Shown piece after piece: positions 1-8,135 of a DNA stretch of 29,455 nt. A program made the translations under genes and the position numbers. The stretch spans positions 1 to 29,455 of the forward strand of contig CAKOVA010000026.1 of the NCBI GenBank assembly GCA_934120735.1. The letters run 5' to 3'. How positions within the stretch are numbered: the first letter of the stretch is position 1; each line of letters starts with the position of its first letter. A model generated the notes under the pieces. It had not been told where the DNA came from. It saw only the letters and a program-made list of their open reading frames with translations, and did no database searches. The DNA comes from an uncultured Prevotella sp. (GTDB lineage: Bacteria; Bacteroidota; Bacteroidia; Bacteroidales; Bacteroidaceae).

Positions 1-105
1 ATGTACAACCTTTATACAAAATTCGTCAAAATACTTGAGATATGCAAGCAATTCTCTGAAAATCTCGTCAATGAATTGGGTAATGTACTGCTCACATGAT
101 GACAT
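1..105 (-). CDS. Possible 5' end of a gene running off the left edge (uncertain)
   Basis: A minus-strand frame opens with ATG at 105-103 and stays open for 35 codons to the window edge, giving a fairly acidic, aromatic-rich peptide beginning MSSCEQYITQF. The same bases read on the plus strand also give an open frame (positions 1-99, ending in TGA, peptide ending ELGNVLLT), which could be the tail of a gene entering from the left. Only one of the two can be real. Neither resembles a family I recognise, and I see no promoter for the minus reading. A transposase edge is conceivable but not supported. Confidence 0.2.
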   Translation of the reverse strand, partial: MSSCEQYITQFIDEIFRELLAYLKYFDEFCIKVVH

Positions 106-621
106 CCATCAAACAAGTAGTATCGGCAACTGAGATTCAATATCAACCTGAACGTGAATGTTTAAGATTGGTTGTTCTTTTATCAATACACTGAAAATTA
201 TTTTGACAACCATCCTGCTGATAATTTGCGTGTAGACAAACAAACTTGCATCCATGCGTAAATACGCTGAATATGGAGAGGTTTGTATGTTGTTGATATA
301 CAGCTTGTTGTTTGTATTGGTTCCAAGATGCGCCCGTTGTTGGTGTCCTTTGGGAGCCAAAAGCGTTGTTTTAAGCCGGTTATTAGCATGCTTTTGTTGT
401 GCAAAGGCATATAAATTGGACCTCAAAGTGATGTCTCTTGCCGGCTCATCTCATTGCTTTAAGTGAAAAAGGTGTTTTTTACTTGTCAAATTAGTGCCTG
501 CGTGCATCCTGTAGGCCTATCGTTTTTTTCCAGATTGAAAGTTTTGAAAGGTCGTTTTAGGGGCTAAAAACAATCAAAAAATAGGACATTTAGGGTGATA
601 GCCCTACCATGCTTCGTCAAA
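106..621. other. Intergenic stretch without an assignable gene
   Basis: About 500 bases with short overlapping open frames on both strands (for example 109-426 minus and 254-466 plus). None has a recognisable domain, a signal peptide or a promoter of the local type. The predicted peptides are rich in Cys, His and Asn in a way typical of non-coding frames. The stretch may hold decayed intergenic repeat sequence, but I cannot show that from this window alone. Confidence 0.4.
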
Positions 622-655
622 CAAAAATGGGGTACATCCTTACGGACATACCCCA
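622..655 (-). terminator. Intrinsic terminator downstream of clpB
   Basis: Arms TGGGGTA (628-634) and TACCCCA (649-655) form a 7-bp GC-rich stem that can extend through partial pairing of ATCC and GGA inside. Reading the minus strand, the stem is followed by ATTTTTGTTTG (complement of 617-627). This places it about 100 bases after the clpB stop codon, in the right direction for ending that transcript. Confidence 0.65.
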
Positions 656-682
656 ATGATAGGTTTTTATGACATGCCGGCC

Positions 683-731
683 GTGCAGCTGTACCTGCGC
701 TCTGCATGCTCTGGCGGATGCAGTGCAGCTG
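683..731. repeat. GC-rich nested inverted repeat in the clpB 3' untranslated region
   Basis: The 9-base word GTGCAGCTG occurs at 683-691 and 723-731. Its self-complementary core CAGCTG (686-691 and 726-731) brackets a second pair of arms, CTGCAT (702-707) and ATGCAG (718-723), with a 10-base loop. The block is clearly more GC-rich than the AT-rich DNA to its left and lies between the clpB stop codon and its terminator. It could fold as an RNA 3' end structure; the function is unknown. Confidence 0.4.
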
Positions 732-752
732 GCAAAGGCCCGCCGTGCGTCA

Positions 753-3341
753 TTAATTTCTGAACGTCAGTCCATGGTCATCGGCATCGATGATGATGGG
801 TTTGTCGTTCATCACGTCGCCGGCCAGCAGCTTCTTGGACAGGTCGTTCAAGACATAGCGTTGGATGGCGCGCTTCACTGGACGGGCACCGAACTCGGGA
901 TCATATCCCACCTTGCCAAGGAAGTCGATGGCATTGGGTGTCCATTCCAAGGTAAAGCCTTGTTCCGACAGCATTTTCTTCACGCCGTTCATTTGCAATT
1001 TCACCACGCTGTCAATCTCAGTCCGGGTCAGTGGCAAGAACATGATGGTCTCATCGATACGGTTGAGAAACTCTGGACGAATGGTCTTCTTGAGCATTTC
1101 CATGACCGTATGCTTGGTTTCTCTCAACTTGTCCTCACGGTTGTGTGCGTCGATGCCAGCCATTTGCTCTTGGATGTATTGGCTACCCAGGTTAGAGGTC
1201 ATGATGATGATGGTGTTCTTGAAGTTCACCGTGCGTCCCTTGTTGTCGGTAAGCCTACCGTCGTCCAGCATTTGCAGCAGGATGTTGAACACGTCTGGAT
1301 GGGCCTTCTCTATCTCGTCGAACAAGATGACGCTGTAAGGCTTGCGCCTGACGGCCTCGGTTAGCTGTCCACCCTCGTCATATCCTACATATCCGGGAGG
1401 TGCTCCGATGAGCCGTGACACGCTGAACTTTTCCTGATACTCGCTCATGTCGATACGCGTCATCATGCTTTCGTCGTTGAAAAGATATTCAGCCAGTGCC
1501 TTGGCCAGCTCGGTCTTACCCACGCCGGTGGTTCCTAAGAAGATGAATGAGGCGATAGGCCGTTTCGGATCATGCAATCCGGCCCGACTGCGGCGCACCG
1601 CGTCGCTCACGGCTGTGATGGCCTCATCTTGGCCTATCACCCGTTTGTGCAGTTCGATTTCCAGATGCAAGAGCTTGTCCTTTTCGCTTTGCAGCATGCG
1701 TGTGACGGGAATGCCAGTCCATCGGCTCACCACTTCAGCGATGTCATCTGCCGTCACCTCCTCGCGCACCATGGCTTCTCCGCCCTGTGTGGCCTTCAGT
1801 TGCAGCTTGATATTGTCGATGTCGTCTTGCAGACTTTTCAGCTCTCCATACCTTATCTTGGCCACCCGTTCGTAGTTGCCCTCACGTTCGGCGCGGTCAG
1901 CTTCAAACCGCAGGTTCTCCATCTCCTGCTTGTCCTGCTGTATCTTGTTCACCAAGTTCTTCTCGCTTTCCCACTTAGCCCGGAACGACTGTTCCTCCTC
2001 ATGCAGTTCGGCGATGTCTTTGTCGAGTTGTTTGATCTTCACCTCGTCGTTTTCTCGCTTGATGGCTTCGCGCTCAATCTCCAATTGTTTGAGCTTACGG
2101 GTAATCTCGTCCAACTCCTCCGGTACCGAGTCGCGTTCCATACGCAGTTTCGCGGCGGCCTCGTCCATCAGGTCAATGGCCTTATCTGGCAAGAATCGGT
2201 TGCTGATGTATCGCTCTGACAGTGTTACGGCAGCAATACAAGCGTCGTCCTGAATCCTCACTTTGTGATGGTTCTCGTACCGCTCTTTCAGTCCGCGGAG
2301 GATGGAGATGGCACTCAACTCATCAGGTTCGTCCACCATCACGGTTTGGAATCGCCTTTCCAGTGCCTTGTCTTTCTCGAAATATTTCTGATATTCGTTG
2401 AGCGTGGTGGCACCGATGGCCCGCAATTCGCCACGCGCCAAGGCCGGCTTCAGAATGTTGGCGGCATCCATGGCACCTTCGCCACCACCTGCACCCACCA
2501 AGGTGTGAATCTCGTCGATAAAGAGGATGATTTCGCCCTCGGCGTGAGTCACTTCCTTGATGACGCTTTTCAGACGTTCTTCAAACTCGCCCTTGTACTT
2601 GGCTCCGGCCACCAATGCACCCATGTCCAGTGAGTAGATCTGCTTGTTCTTTAAGTTCTCGGGCACGTCACCTCGTACGATACGTCCGGCCAAGCCCTCC
2701 ACAATGGCGGTCTTACCCGTACCCGGCTCACCTATTAATATAGGGTTGTTCTTGGTACGGCGGCTCAATATCTGGAGCACGCGGCGTATCTCCTCATCCC
2801 GTCCGATAACGGGATCCAACTTTCCGGCACGAGCTTCCTGCACCAGGTTCTTGGCATACTTATCAAGCGCCTGATAGTTTTCGTCGCCACTCTGGCTCTG
2901 TACCTTCGAGCCTTGTCGCAACTCATCGATGGCTTTGGTCATGTCTTTTTCCGTACAGCCTGCATCCTTGAGGATACGGCTGGCCGAAGAATTAACCGTT
3001 AGCAAAGCCAGCAACATGGGTTCGAGGCTCACGAACTGGTCGCCAAAGCGTTGTGACAGATCCATGGTCTTTTGCAAAACCTTGTCGGTGTCATTGCTCA
3101 GGTAGGGTTGTCCGCCAGATACCTTGGGCAAATGTTCAATCTCGCTCTGCGCCAATGCCCCTATCTGAGAAGGATTAACGCCTAACTTTTGAAAAATAAA
3201 CGTTGTCACATCTTTCCCTTTATTCAGCAGGGCGAGCAGCAAGTGAATGGGTTCTATGGTCTGTTGCCCAGCGTTTTGTGCCAGGTTCACAGCCTCTTGA
3301 ACGGTTTCTTGTGCTTTAATTGTAAATTTATCGAATGTCAT
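753..3341 (-). CDS. clpB: ATP-dependent disaggregase chaperone ClpB
   Basis: An 862-residue Hsp100 chaperone, the normal ClpB length. It forms a hexameric ring that threads aggregated polypeptides through its pore together with DnaK/DnaJ/GrpE. Domain order: Clp N domain with two repeats (about 1-150); first AAA+ domain with Walker A GEPGTGKT at 204-211 and Walker B LFIDE at 273-277; a long charged coiled-coil middle domain (about 400-525) that marks ClpB rather than ClpA or ClpC; second AAA+ domain with Walker A GTTGVGKT at 603-610; and a C-terminal D2-small domain. The start MTFDKFTIKAQE is the usual one for the phylum, and a purine-rich leader precedes it. Monocistronic: an inverted-repeat terminator follows on the left, and the gene to the right is divergent. 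I could not identify a heat-shock promoter with confidence. Cytoplasmic. Confidence 0.98.
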   Translation of the reverse strand: MTFDKFTIKAQETVQEAVNLAQNAGQQTIEPIHLLLALLNKGKDVTTFIFQKLGVNPSQIGALAQSEIEHLPKVSGGQPYLSNDTDKVLQKTMDLSQRFGDQFVSLEPMLLALLTVNSSASRILKDAGCTEKDMTKAIDELRQGSKVQSQSGDENYQALDKYAKNLVQEARAGKLDPVIGRDEEIRRVLQILSRRTKNNPILIGEPGTGKTAIVEGLAGRIVRGDVPENLKNKQIYSLDMGALVAGAKYKGEFEERLKSVIKEVTHAEGEIILFIDEIHTLVGAGGGEGAMDAANILKPALARGELRAIGATTLNEYQKYFEKDKALERRFQTVMVDEPDELSAISILRGLKERYENHHKVRIQDDACIAAVTLSERYISNRFLPDKAIDLMDEAAAKLRMERDSVPEELDEITRKLKQLEIEREAIKRENDEVKIKQLDKDIAELHEEEQSFRAKWESEKNLVNKIQQDKQEMENLRFEADRAEREGNYERVAKIRYGELKSLQDDIDNIKLQLKATQGGEAMVREEVTADDIAEVVSRWTGIPVTRMLQSEKDKLLHLEIELHKRVIGQDEAITAVSDAVRRSRAGLHDPKRPIASFIFLGTTGVGKTELAKALAEYLFNDESMMTRIDMSEYQEKFSVSRLIGAPPGYVGYDEGGQLTEAVRRKPYSVILFDEIEKAHPDVFNILLQMLDDGRLTDNKGRTVNFKNTIIIMTSNLGSQYIQEQMAGIDAHNREDKLRETKHTVMEMLKKTIRPEFLNRIDETIMFLPLTRTEIDSVVKLQMNGVKKMLSEQGFTLEWTPNAIDFLGKVGYDPEFGARPVKRAIQRYVLNDLSKKLLAGDVMNDKPIIIDADDHGLTFRN

Positions 3342-3574
3342 AATCCTTTTTTCCTTTCTTTTTTAATTTTTTCTTTAACTGCTTCATGATGTCCAAAAGG
3401 TGTGCCTTTGTATAGTGATGCGCCAATGTGGCGGTTTTATTGTGTCAAATTGGCCGATAAAGACTTCTCGGAATCCCGTGTTTCTGCCTGTCTGTCTGTG
3501 ATTTGTTTTGCGATGGAGAGAGGTTTTATTTCAGCAGGTCATAGCTTCAACATAGGATAAAAGAATGTGATTTC

Positions 3575-3606
3575 TTGTGGCTATTAATCGTTTTTTATTA
3601 CCTTTG
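3575..3606 (+). promoter_or_regulatory. Bacteroidota-type promoter, upstream copy
   Basis: A perfect -7 box TACCTTTG (3599-3606) has a TTG at 3575-3577, 21 bases upstream, which fits the sigma-ABfr consensus (TTTG, 19-21 bases, TAnnTTTG). It would start RNA near 3613, about 130 bases before the nucleotidyltransferase start codon. It may be an alternative promoter to the one at 3642-3672. Confidence 0.45.
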
Positions 3607-3628
3607 CATAAGATAGGCTGCACCTCAA

Positions 3629-3650
3629 CAAAGTAAACAAGTTTCCTTTG
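3629..3650. repeat. Imperfect 22-base palindrome between two promoter boxes
   Basis: The arms CAAAG/CTTTG (3629-3633 and 3646-3650) and AAAC/GTTT (3635-3638 and 3641-3644) pair around a central AA, with one mismatch (T3634 against C3645). It sits between the two -7 boxes at 3599-3606 and 3665-3672 and overlaps the -33 region of the second. This is a plausible binding site for a dimeric regulator; the factor is unknown. Confidence 0.4.
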
Positions 3651-3682
3651 TCTTCGGCTCGCACTATCTTTGCCAAAGATAG
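3642..3682 (+). promoter_or_regulatory. Promoter of the nucleotidyltransferase gene, embedded in a 19-base perfect palindrome
   Basis: The -7 box TATCTTTG (3665-3672) matches TAnnTTTG exactly, and TTTC at 3642-3645 lies 19 bases upstream as a weak -33 element. The box is the left arm of the perfect palindrome CTATCTTTGCCAAAGATAG (3664-3682), so the minus strand carries the same -7 word. The predicted RNA start is about 60 bases before the ATG at 3743. The minus-strand box has no -33 partner that I can see, so true bidirectional use (toward clpB) is uncertain. Confidence 0.55.
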
Positions 3683-3742
3683 GCATCGCCTGTTGAATCT
3701 CTACTGATTTGAACATTGATTATCATTAAAATAAAATTGATT

Positions 3743-4654
3743 ATGAAACCAACATTATTACTGCTTGCTGCCGGCATGGGTAGCCGTTATGGAGGATTGA
3801 AACAACTTGACGGTTTGGGTCCTAACGGGGAAACCATCATGGACTATTCTATCTATGACGCCATCAAAGCAGGTTTCGGAAAAATTGTATTTGTCATCAG
3901 AAAGGACTTTGAAGACGAGTTCAGAGAGAAAGTGTTGTCTAAATATGCAGGACATATTCCTGCCGAAGTGTGTTTCCAGGCCATCGACAAATTGCCGGAA
4001 GGTTTTACCGTTCCTGAAGGAAGAGAAAAGCCATGGGGTACCAACCATGCCGTGATGATGGCTGAAGATTTGATTAACGAACCGTTTTGTGTCATCAATT
4101 GTGACGACTTCTACAATCGTGATGCATTCATGGTGATGGGAAAGTTCTTAGCCAACCTTCCAGAAGGCTCAAAGAACAACTATGCCATGGTGGGCTTCCG
4201 CGTAGGCAATACGTTGTCGGAGAATGGAACCGTGGCTCGTGGTATTTGCGAAAAGAACGAACAAGGCAACCTGACCACCGTTGTAGAACGTACCGAAATC
4301 ATGCGCGTTAACGGAGCCGTATGTTACAAAGATGAGCAAGGCGAATGGGTGGCTGTAGACGACAACACGCCCGTATCGATGAACATGTGGGGCTTTACAC
4401 CCGATTATTTTAAGTATAGCGATGCTTATTTCAAGGAGTTTCTCTCTGATCCGAAGAACATGGAGAACCTCAAGGCAGAGTTCTTCATTCCGTTGATGGT
4501 TAATAAGTTGATTCAAGAGGGAACGGCTACCGTGAAGGTGCTTGACACTACCAGCAAGTGGTTTGGCGTTACTTATGCAGCAGACCGTCAGGATACGGTG
4601 GACAGAATTCAATCGCTGGTTGACCAAGACGTATATCCTAATCAGTTATTCTGA
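3743..4654 (+). CDS. Nucleotidyltransferase family protein (sugar-phosphate nucleotidyltransferase type)
   Basis: A 303-residue cytoplasmic enzyme with an N-terminal nucleotidyltransferase fold. The signature LAAGMGSRYGGLKQ (8-21) is the NTP-binding loop, with the conserved Lys at 20. PWGTNHA (97-103) and the metal-binding NCDDFYNRD (119-127; Asp121/Asp122) complete the active site. Such enzymes join a nucleoside triphosphate and a sugar 1-phosphate to give NDP-sugar and pyrophosphate; which sugar or base is used here cannot be read from sequence. The frame is open from an upstream ATG at 3716, but the start at 3743 (MKPTLLLLAAG) puts the fold at the N terminus as in relatives. It is followed by a 131-base gap and the DHH phosphoesterase gene on the same strand. 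Confidence 0.85.
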   Translation: MKPTLLLLAAGMGSRYGGLKQLDGLGPNGETIMDYSIYDAIKAGFGKIVFVIRKDFEDEFREKVLSKYAGHIPAEVCFQAIDKLPEGFTVPEGREKPWGTNHAVMMAEDLINEPFCVINCDDFYNRDAFMVMGKFLANLPEGSKNNYAMVGFRVGNTLSENGTVARGICEKNEQGNLTTVVERTEIMRVNGAVCYKDEQGEWVAVDDNTPVSMNMWGFTPDYFKYSDAYFKEFLSDPKNMENLKAEFFIPLMVNKLIQEGTATVKVLDTTSKWFGVTYAADRQDTVDRIQSLVDQDVYPNQLF

Positions 4655-4708
4655 GGGATGAGTTTTTGAGTTTATAAGTTTTTGAGGTTTTTGAGTTATT
4701 GCGTTTTT

Positions 4709-4751
4709 AAGTTGGTGGGTGATTGCCTTTGTGCCAAACAGCCACCAACTT
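4709..4751. terminator. 10-bp stem-loop between the nucleotidyltransferase and DHH genes
   Basis: Perfect arms AAGTTGGTGG (4709-4718) and CCACCAACTT (4742-4751) enclose a 23-base loop. It follows a T-rich stretch with repeated GTTTTTGAG-like words (4661-4700). No T-run follows the stem on either strand, so it is a weak intrinsic terminator at best; an RNA processing or stabilising stem is equally likely. It sits 34 bases before the DHH start codon. Confidence 0.4.
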
Positions 4752-4785
4752 GAAAACGGTGATATTCTCAACGTACATTCGTTAC

Positions 4786-5829
4786 ATGAACATAGACATT
4801 TTAGCACCAGAAGAGTTGGAACTGCTGCGGCAGCTAATAGCTGATGCTCAACATATTATTATCTGCGGACACAAGTCGCCCGACGGCGATGCGTTGGGCT
4901 CTTCGTTGGCTTGGTGCGATTATCTGAAAAGCCAGTGTGGCAAGCAGCCCACTGTCGTAATGCCCGATGCTTATCCCGATTTCTTGCGATGGTTGCCCAA
5001 CAGCGACCGTATTGTACGGTATGACAAGCATCAGGAGGAAGTGAAGCAACTGTTTCAGAAGGCCGACTTGGTGTTTTGTCTCGACTTTGGCAGCACCGGG
5101 AGGGTAGACGAAATGCAATCCGTACTGGAAGCAAGTTCTGCCAAAAGAGTGATGGTAGACCATCACACCAACGCCGACATGGATACGGTTTTATCCATTT
5201 CCCGAACCGATGCCAGCAGCACCGGCGAACTAATCTTTCGCATAATATGGCAGTTGGGTGGCTTTGAACGGATGACGTGCCAGGGTGCCGTGCCCATCTA
5301 TTGTGGCATGATGACCGATACGGGCGGCTTTACCTACAATTCGTCCCGTCCGGACATCTTCTTCATCATCAGTCAGTTGTTGACAAAGGGATTCGACAAG
5401 GACAAAATTTACCGCAATGTTTACAACAACTACAGCCAGTGGGCCATACGGTTGCGGGGCTACATGATGTCGCAAAAGCTAAATGTCTTCGAGGATTTTC
5501 ATGCCTCTTATTTTGCCATCTCCCGCAGTGACATGCGCGATTTCCATTTTGTGAAAGGCGATGCAGAGGGCTTGGTTAATGTTCCGCTCTCCATCAAGGG
5601 CATGAAGTTGTCCGTTTCATTGCGTGAAGATGACCGTAAGGACAACCTTGTGTGGGTGAGCCTGCGTTCGGTAGATGACTTTCCTTGCAATGAGATGGCA
5701 GCCAAATTCTTCAATGGGGGAGGACATGTCAATGCCAGTGGTGGTCGACTTTATTGCTCTTTGGACGAGGCTGAAAAGGTGGTTAGGCAGGCTTTCATAC
5801 ATTATGAGGATCGGTTAAAACGAAAATAG
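4786..5829 (+). CDS. DHH/DHHA1 phosphoesterase, NrnA-like (oligoribonuclease / pAp phosphatase type)
   Basis: A 347-residue protein. The DHH domain shows HKSPDGDALG (29-38), an Asp in VFCLDFG (97-102), the namesake DHH in VDHHTNAD (124-131) and the metal ligand Asp in MTDTGG (176-181). The DHHA1 substrate domain ends with GGGHVNASGG (311-320). This set defines the manganese-dependent phosphoesterases related to NrnA, which degrade 2-5 base RNA oligomers and/or 3'-phosphoadenosine 5'-phosphate; some relatives cleave cyclic dinucleotide products (pApA). Which substrate is used here is not decidable from sequence. The frame can be extended to a TTG at 4723, but that start lies inside the stem-loop at 4709-4751, and the ATG at 4786 (MNIDILAPEELELL) matches relatives. 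Cytoplasmic; no signal peptide. Confidence 0.9.
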   Translation: MNIDILAPEELELLRQLIADAQHIIICGHKSPDGDALGSSLAWCDYLKSQCGKQPTVVMPDAYPDFLRWLPNSDRIVRYDKHQEEVKQLFQKADLVFCLDFGSTGRVDEMQSVLEASSAKRVMVDHHTNADMDTVLSISRTDASSTGELIFRIIWQLGGFERMTCQGAVPIYCGMMTDTGGFTYNSSRPDIFFIISQLLTKGFDKDKIYRNVYNNYSQWAIRLRGYMMSQKLNVFEDFHASYFAISRSDMRDFHFVKGDAEGLVNVPLSIKGMKLSVSLREDDRKDNLVWVSLRSVDDFPCNEMAAKFFNGGGHVNASGGRLYCSLDEAEKVVRQAFIHYEDRLKRK

Positions 5830-5868
5830 CCTACGCACGGCAGTTTGTTCCTATCGTCAATAATTTAT

Positions 5869-5889
5869 AAAAGCAAAGCTTTTCTTTTG
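5869..5889 (+). terminator. Short stem-loop after the DHH gene
   Basis: AAAAGC (5869-5874) and GCTTTT (5878-5883) pair around AAA and are followed by CTTTTG. The stem is short and AT-rich, so termination would be weak. Its tail overlaps the -33 element of the next promoter. Confidence 0.35.
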
Positions 5890-5916
5890 TCGTTTTCCCG
5901 ACTTTAACTATCTTTG
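5886..5916 (+). promoter_or_regulatory. Strong Bacteroidota-type promoter for the DUF4827 gene
   Basis: TTTG (5886-5889), a 19-base spacer and TATCTTTG (5909-5916) are an exact match to the -33/-7 consensus of the primary sigma factor of Bacteroidota. The expected RNA start near 5923 leaves a leader of about 20 bases before the ATG at 5942. It can also serve glmM, which follows after 52 bases. Confidence 0.75.
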
Positions 5917-5941
5917 CACATGACTGTAGATATCATAAAAG

Positions 5942-6580
5942 ATGAAAAGAATTATATTTCCACTATTTGCCTTGTTGTCCATCTGCTTTTTGGCATCTTG
6001 CCGTGACAACAAGACCTATGCGGATCAAAAGGCAGCGGAGCGCAGTGCCATCAACAAATACATTGCCGATTCGGCCGTGCAGGTCATTTCTGAAGAGACG
6101 TTCGCGTCGCAAGGTTACACGACTAACGTGCAACGCAATGAGTTTGTCTTGATTTCCAGCAGTGGCGTTTACATGCAGATTATTCGAAATGGAGTGGGAG
6201 AGAAAATCGAAAATGGCGAGACCGTTGATGTTCTTTGTCGTTTCAAGGAACGTAACTTGATGACCGACTCCTTACAACTTTCGAACGATGTACTGTTTTA
6301 TTCAGCCGTGGTGGATAAGATGAAGGTTCGTAATACAAGTGGAACGTTTACGGCTTCGTTTGTAAAGGGTGAGAGCGTGATGTCAAGTGCTTTCAATACA
6401 ACAGAGGTTCCTGCAGGTTGGCTGGTTCCGTTCAGTTATATCCATGTGGGCAGACCCATCAAAGAAGGCGACGAGATAGCGAAGGTTCGGTTGATAGTTC
6501 CGCATACCAGTGGGCATAACTATGCGCGACAGAGCGTTTATCCATGTTTGTATGACATTACATATCAACGAGGTAGGTAA
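5942..6580 (+). CDS. DUF4827 family lipoprotein
   Basis: A 212-residue exported lipoprotein. The N terminus has two basic residues, a hydrophobic core and the lipobox LASC (17-20), so Cys20 should be lipidated by signal peptidase II processing. It has Arg-Asp after the Cys. The rest is hydrophilic; a segment around 85-105 (NGVGEKIENGETVDVLCRF) and the C-terminal half have the feel of an FKBP-like beta domain, the fold usually suggested for DUF4827, but classical peptidyl-prolyl isomerase active-site residues cannot be confirmed. This family occurs in Bacteroidales directly before glmM, as here (52-base gap), so co-transcription with the cell-wall precursor gene is likely. Molecular function unknown; location is the inner or outer membrane facing the periplasm or surface. 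Confidence 0.8.
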   Translation: MKRIIFPLFALLSICFLASCRDNKTYADQKAAERSAINKYIADSAVQVISEETFASQGYTTNVQRNEFVLISSSGVYMQIIRNGVGEKIENGETVDVLCRFKERNLMTDSLQLSNDVLFYSAVVDKMKVRNTSGTFTASFVKGESVMSSAFNTTEVPAGWLVPFSYIHVGRPIKEGDEIAKVRLIVPHTSGHNYARQSVYPCLYDITYQRGR

Positions 6581-6632
6581 GAGAAACCTGTGAACAACTT
6601 GATATAAAAACTAACATTAAACAGGAAACATC

Positions 6633-8015
6633 ATGACGTTAATCAAATCAATTTCAGGAATTCGGGGTACCATTGGAGGTCGTTCGGGCGACACGTTGAA
6701 CCCATTGGACATCGTCAAGTTCACATCTGCTTACGCTACGTTTATCCGTAGAAGTGGAAAGTCGCAGAGCAATACCATTGTGGTGGGACGCGATGCGCGC
6801 ATTTCAGGTGAGATGGTGAAGAACGTGGTGTGTGGAACGTTGATGGGAATTGGTTATGATGTCATCAACATTGGGTTGGCTACAACGCCTACAACGGAGC
6901 TGGCTGTGCGTATGACACAGGCGGCTGGGGGCATAATCATCACCGCCAGTCATAACCCAAGACAATGGAATGCACTGAAATTGCTCAACCATGAAGGCGA
7001 ATTTCTGACAAAATCAGAAGGAAACGAGGTGCTCGACATCGCTGAAAGTGAAGATTTCATCTATGCGGATGTAGATCATTTAGGGCATTATTCTGAAGAC
7101 GCTTCATTCGATCAGCGCCATATTGAGAGTGTGTTGGCACTGAAGTTGGTTGATCGGGAGGCCATCAAAAAAGCTCATTTCAAGGTTGCCGTGGATGGTA
7201 TCAACAGTGTTGGTGGCATCATTCTGCCAAAACTGTTGAACGAATTGGGCGTTGAATACACGCTTCTGAACGGTGAGCCCACGGGTGATTTTGCACACAA
7301 CCCAGAGCCATTGGAAAAGAATTTGGGTGGTATCATGCAGGAAATGTCCAAAGGAGGCTACGACCTTGGTATAGTTGTTGATCCGGATGTAGACCGCTTG
7401 GCGTTTATCTGTGAAGATGGTATCATGTTCGGTGAGGAATATACGCTGGTTAGTGTGGCTGACTATGTGTTGAGTCATACACCTGGCAACACCGTTTCAA
7501 ACCTCAGTTCTACACGTGCCCTGCGTGATATTACAGAGAAACAAGGCGGACAGTACATGGCTTCAGCCGTTGGAGAAGTGAACGTTACCACAAAGATGAA
7601 GGAGGCGAATGCCGTAATCGGTGGTGAGGGCAATGGCGGAGTGATTTATCCAGAGAGCCATTATGGTCGTGATGCCTTGGTAGGTATTGCCCTCTTCCTC
7701 TCTTCTTTGGCACATAAAGGCTGTAAAGTGAGTGAGCTTCGCAAGTCTTACCCCAACTATTTCATGGCGAAAAACCGTATTGACTTGACACCAGAGACTG
7801 ACATCAGTGCCATCTTGGATCGTATCAAGGAAATGTATGCGGATGAAAAGGTGACAGATATCGATGGCGTCAAGATTGATTTCGCTGACAAATGGGTTCA
7901 CCTGCGAGCCAGCAACACGGAGCCTATCATTCGTGTTTACAGCGAGGCTGCGACAATGGAAGAGGCTGAAAGTCTTGGCCGTAAGCTCATGGATGTGGTT
8001 TATGAAATGCAATAA
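6633..8015 (+). CDS. glmM: Phosphoglucosamine mutase (alpha-D-phosphohexomutase family)
   Basis: A 460-residue enzyme that converts glucosamine 6-phosphate to glucosamine 1-phosphate, the step before UDP-GlcNAc synthesis for peptidoglycan and lipid A. All four family motifs are present: the phosphoserine loop TASHNP (104-109, Ser106), the magnesium loop DPDVDR (250-255), the sugar-binding loop GEGNGG (331-336) and the phosphate-binding loop RASNTEPIIR (425-434). The N-terminal SGIRGTIGG (8-16) is also conserved. GlmM is the best call; Bacteroidota homologues of this clade are sometimes annotated as phosphoglucomutase/phosphomannomutase, and specificity is not readable with certainty. It is the last gene of a plus-strand group and is closed by a strong terminator 40 bases after its stop. 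Confidence 0.9.
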   Translation: MTLIKSISGIRGTIGGRSGDTLNPLDIVKFTSAYATFIRRSGKSQSNTIVVGRDARISGEMVKNVVCGTLMGIGYDVINIGLATTPTTELAVRMTQAAGGIIITASHNPRQWNALKLLNHEGEFLTKSEGNEVLDIAESEDFIYADVDHLGHYSEDASFDQRHIESVLALKLVDREAIKKAHFKVAVDGINSVGGIILPKLLNELGVEYTLLNGEPTGDFAHNPEPLEKNLGGIMQEMSKGGYDLGIVVDPDVDRLAFICEDGIMFGEEYTLVSVADYVLSHTPGNTVSNLSSTRALRDITEKQGGQYMASAVGEVNVTTKMKEANAVIGGEGNGGVIYPESHYGRDALVGIALFLSSLAHKGCKVSELRKSYPNYFMAKNRIDLTPETDISAILDRIKEMYADEKVTDIDGVKIDFADKWVHLRASNTEPIIRVYSEAATMEEAESLGRKLMDVVYEMQ

Positions 8016-8055
8016 GACGTATTGCTTGTTAGGCATCTGCCATTCATCAAACGTC

Positions 8056-8091
8056 AAAATCCCCAAGGCGACACGTCGTCTTGGGGATTTT
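8056..8091. terminator. Strong bidirectional intrinsic terminator
   Basis: Perfect 12-bp arms AAAATCCCCAAG (8056-8067) and CTTGGGGATTTT (8080-8091), with an inner CGAC/GTCG stem. Because the outer ends are A-rich on one side and T-rich on the other, both strands give a GC stem followed by T residues. It lies between the convergent ends of glmM and the DUF4112 gene and should stop both transcripts. Confidence 0.9.
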
Positions 8092-8135
8092 GGTAAGTAT
8101 GCGGAACATCTTTTCGCTGAGGCTTGTATGGAGTT

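Noticed and set aside
669..1364. A 231-codon open frame on the plus strand, antisense to clpB
   Set aside because: It is the complement of the strongly conserved ClpB C-terminal AAA+ coding sequence; the peptide has no recognisable fold. The same applies to the antisense frames at 1572-2219 and 2265-2633.
3531..3716. A 61-codon minus-strand frame between clpB and the nucleotidyltransferase gene
   Set aside because: It reads through the palindromes and promoter boxes at 3599-3682, has no domain and no promoter of its own, and is explained as non-coding regulatory DNA.
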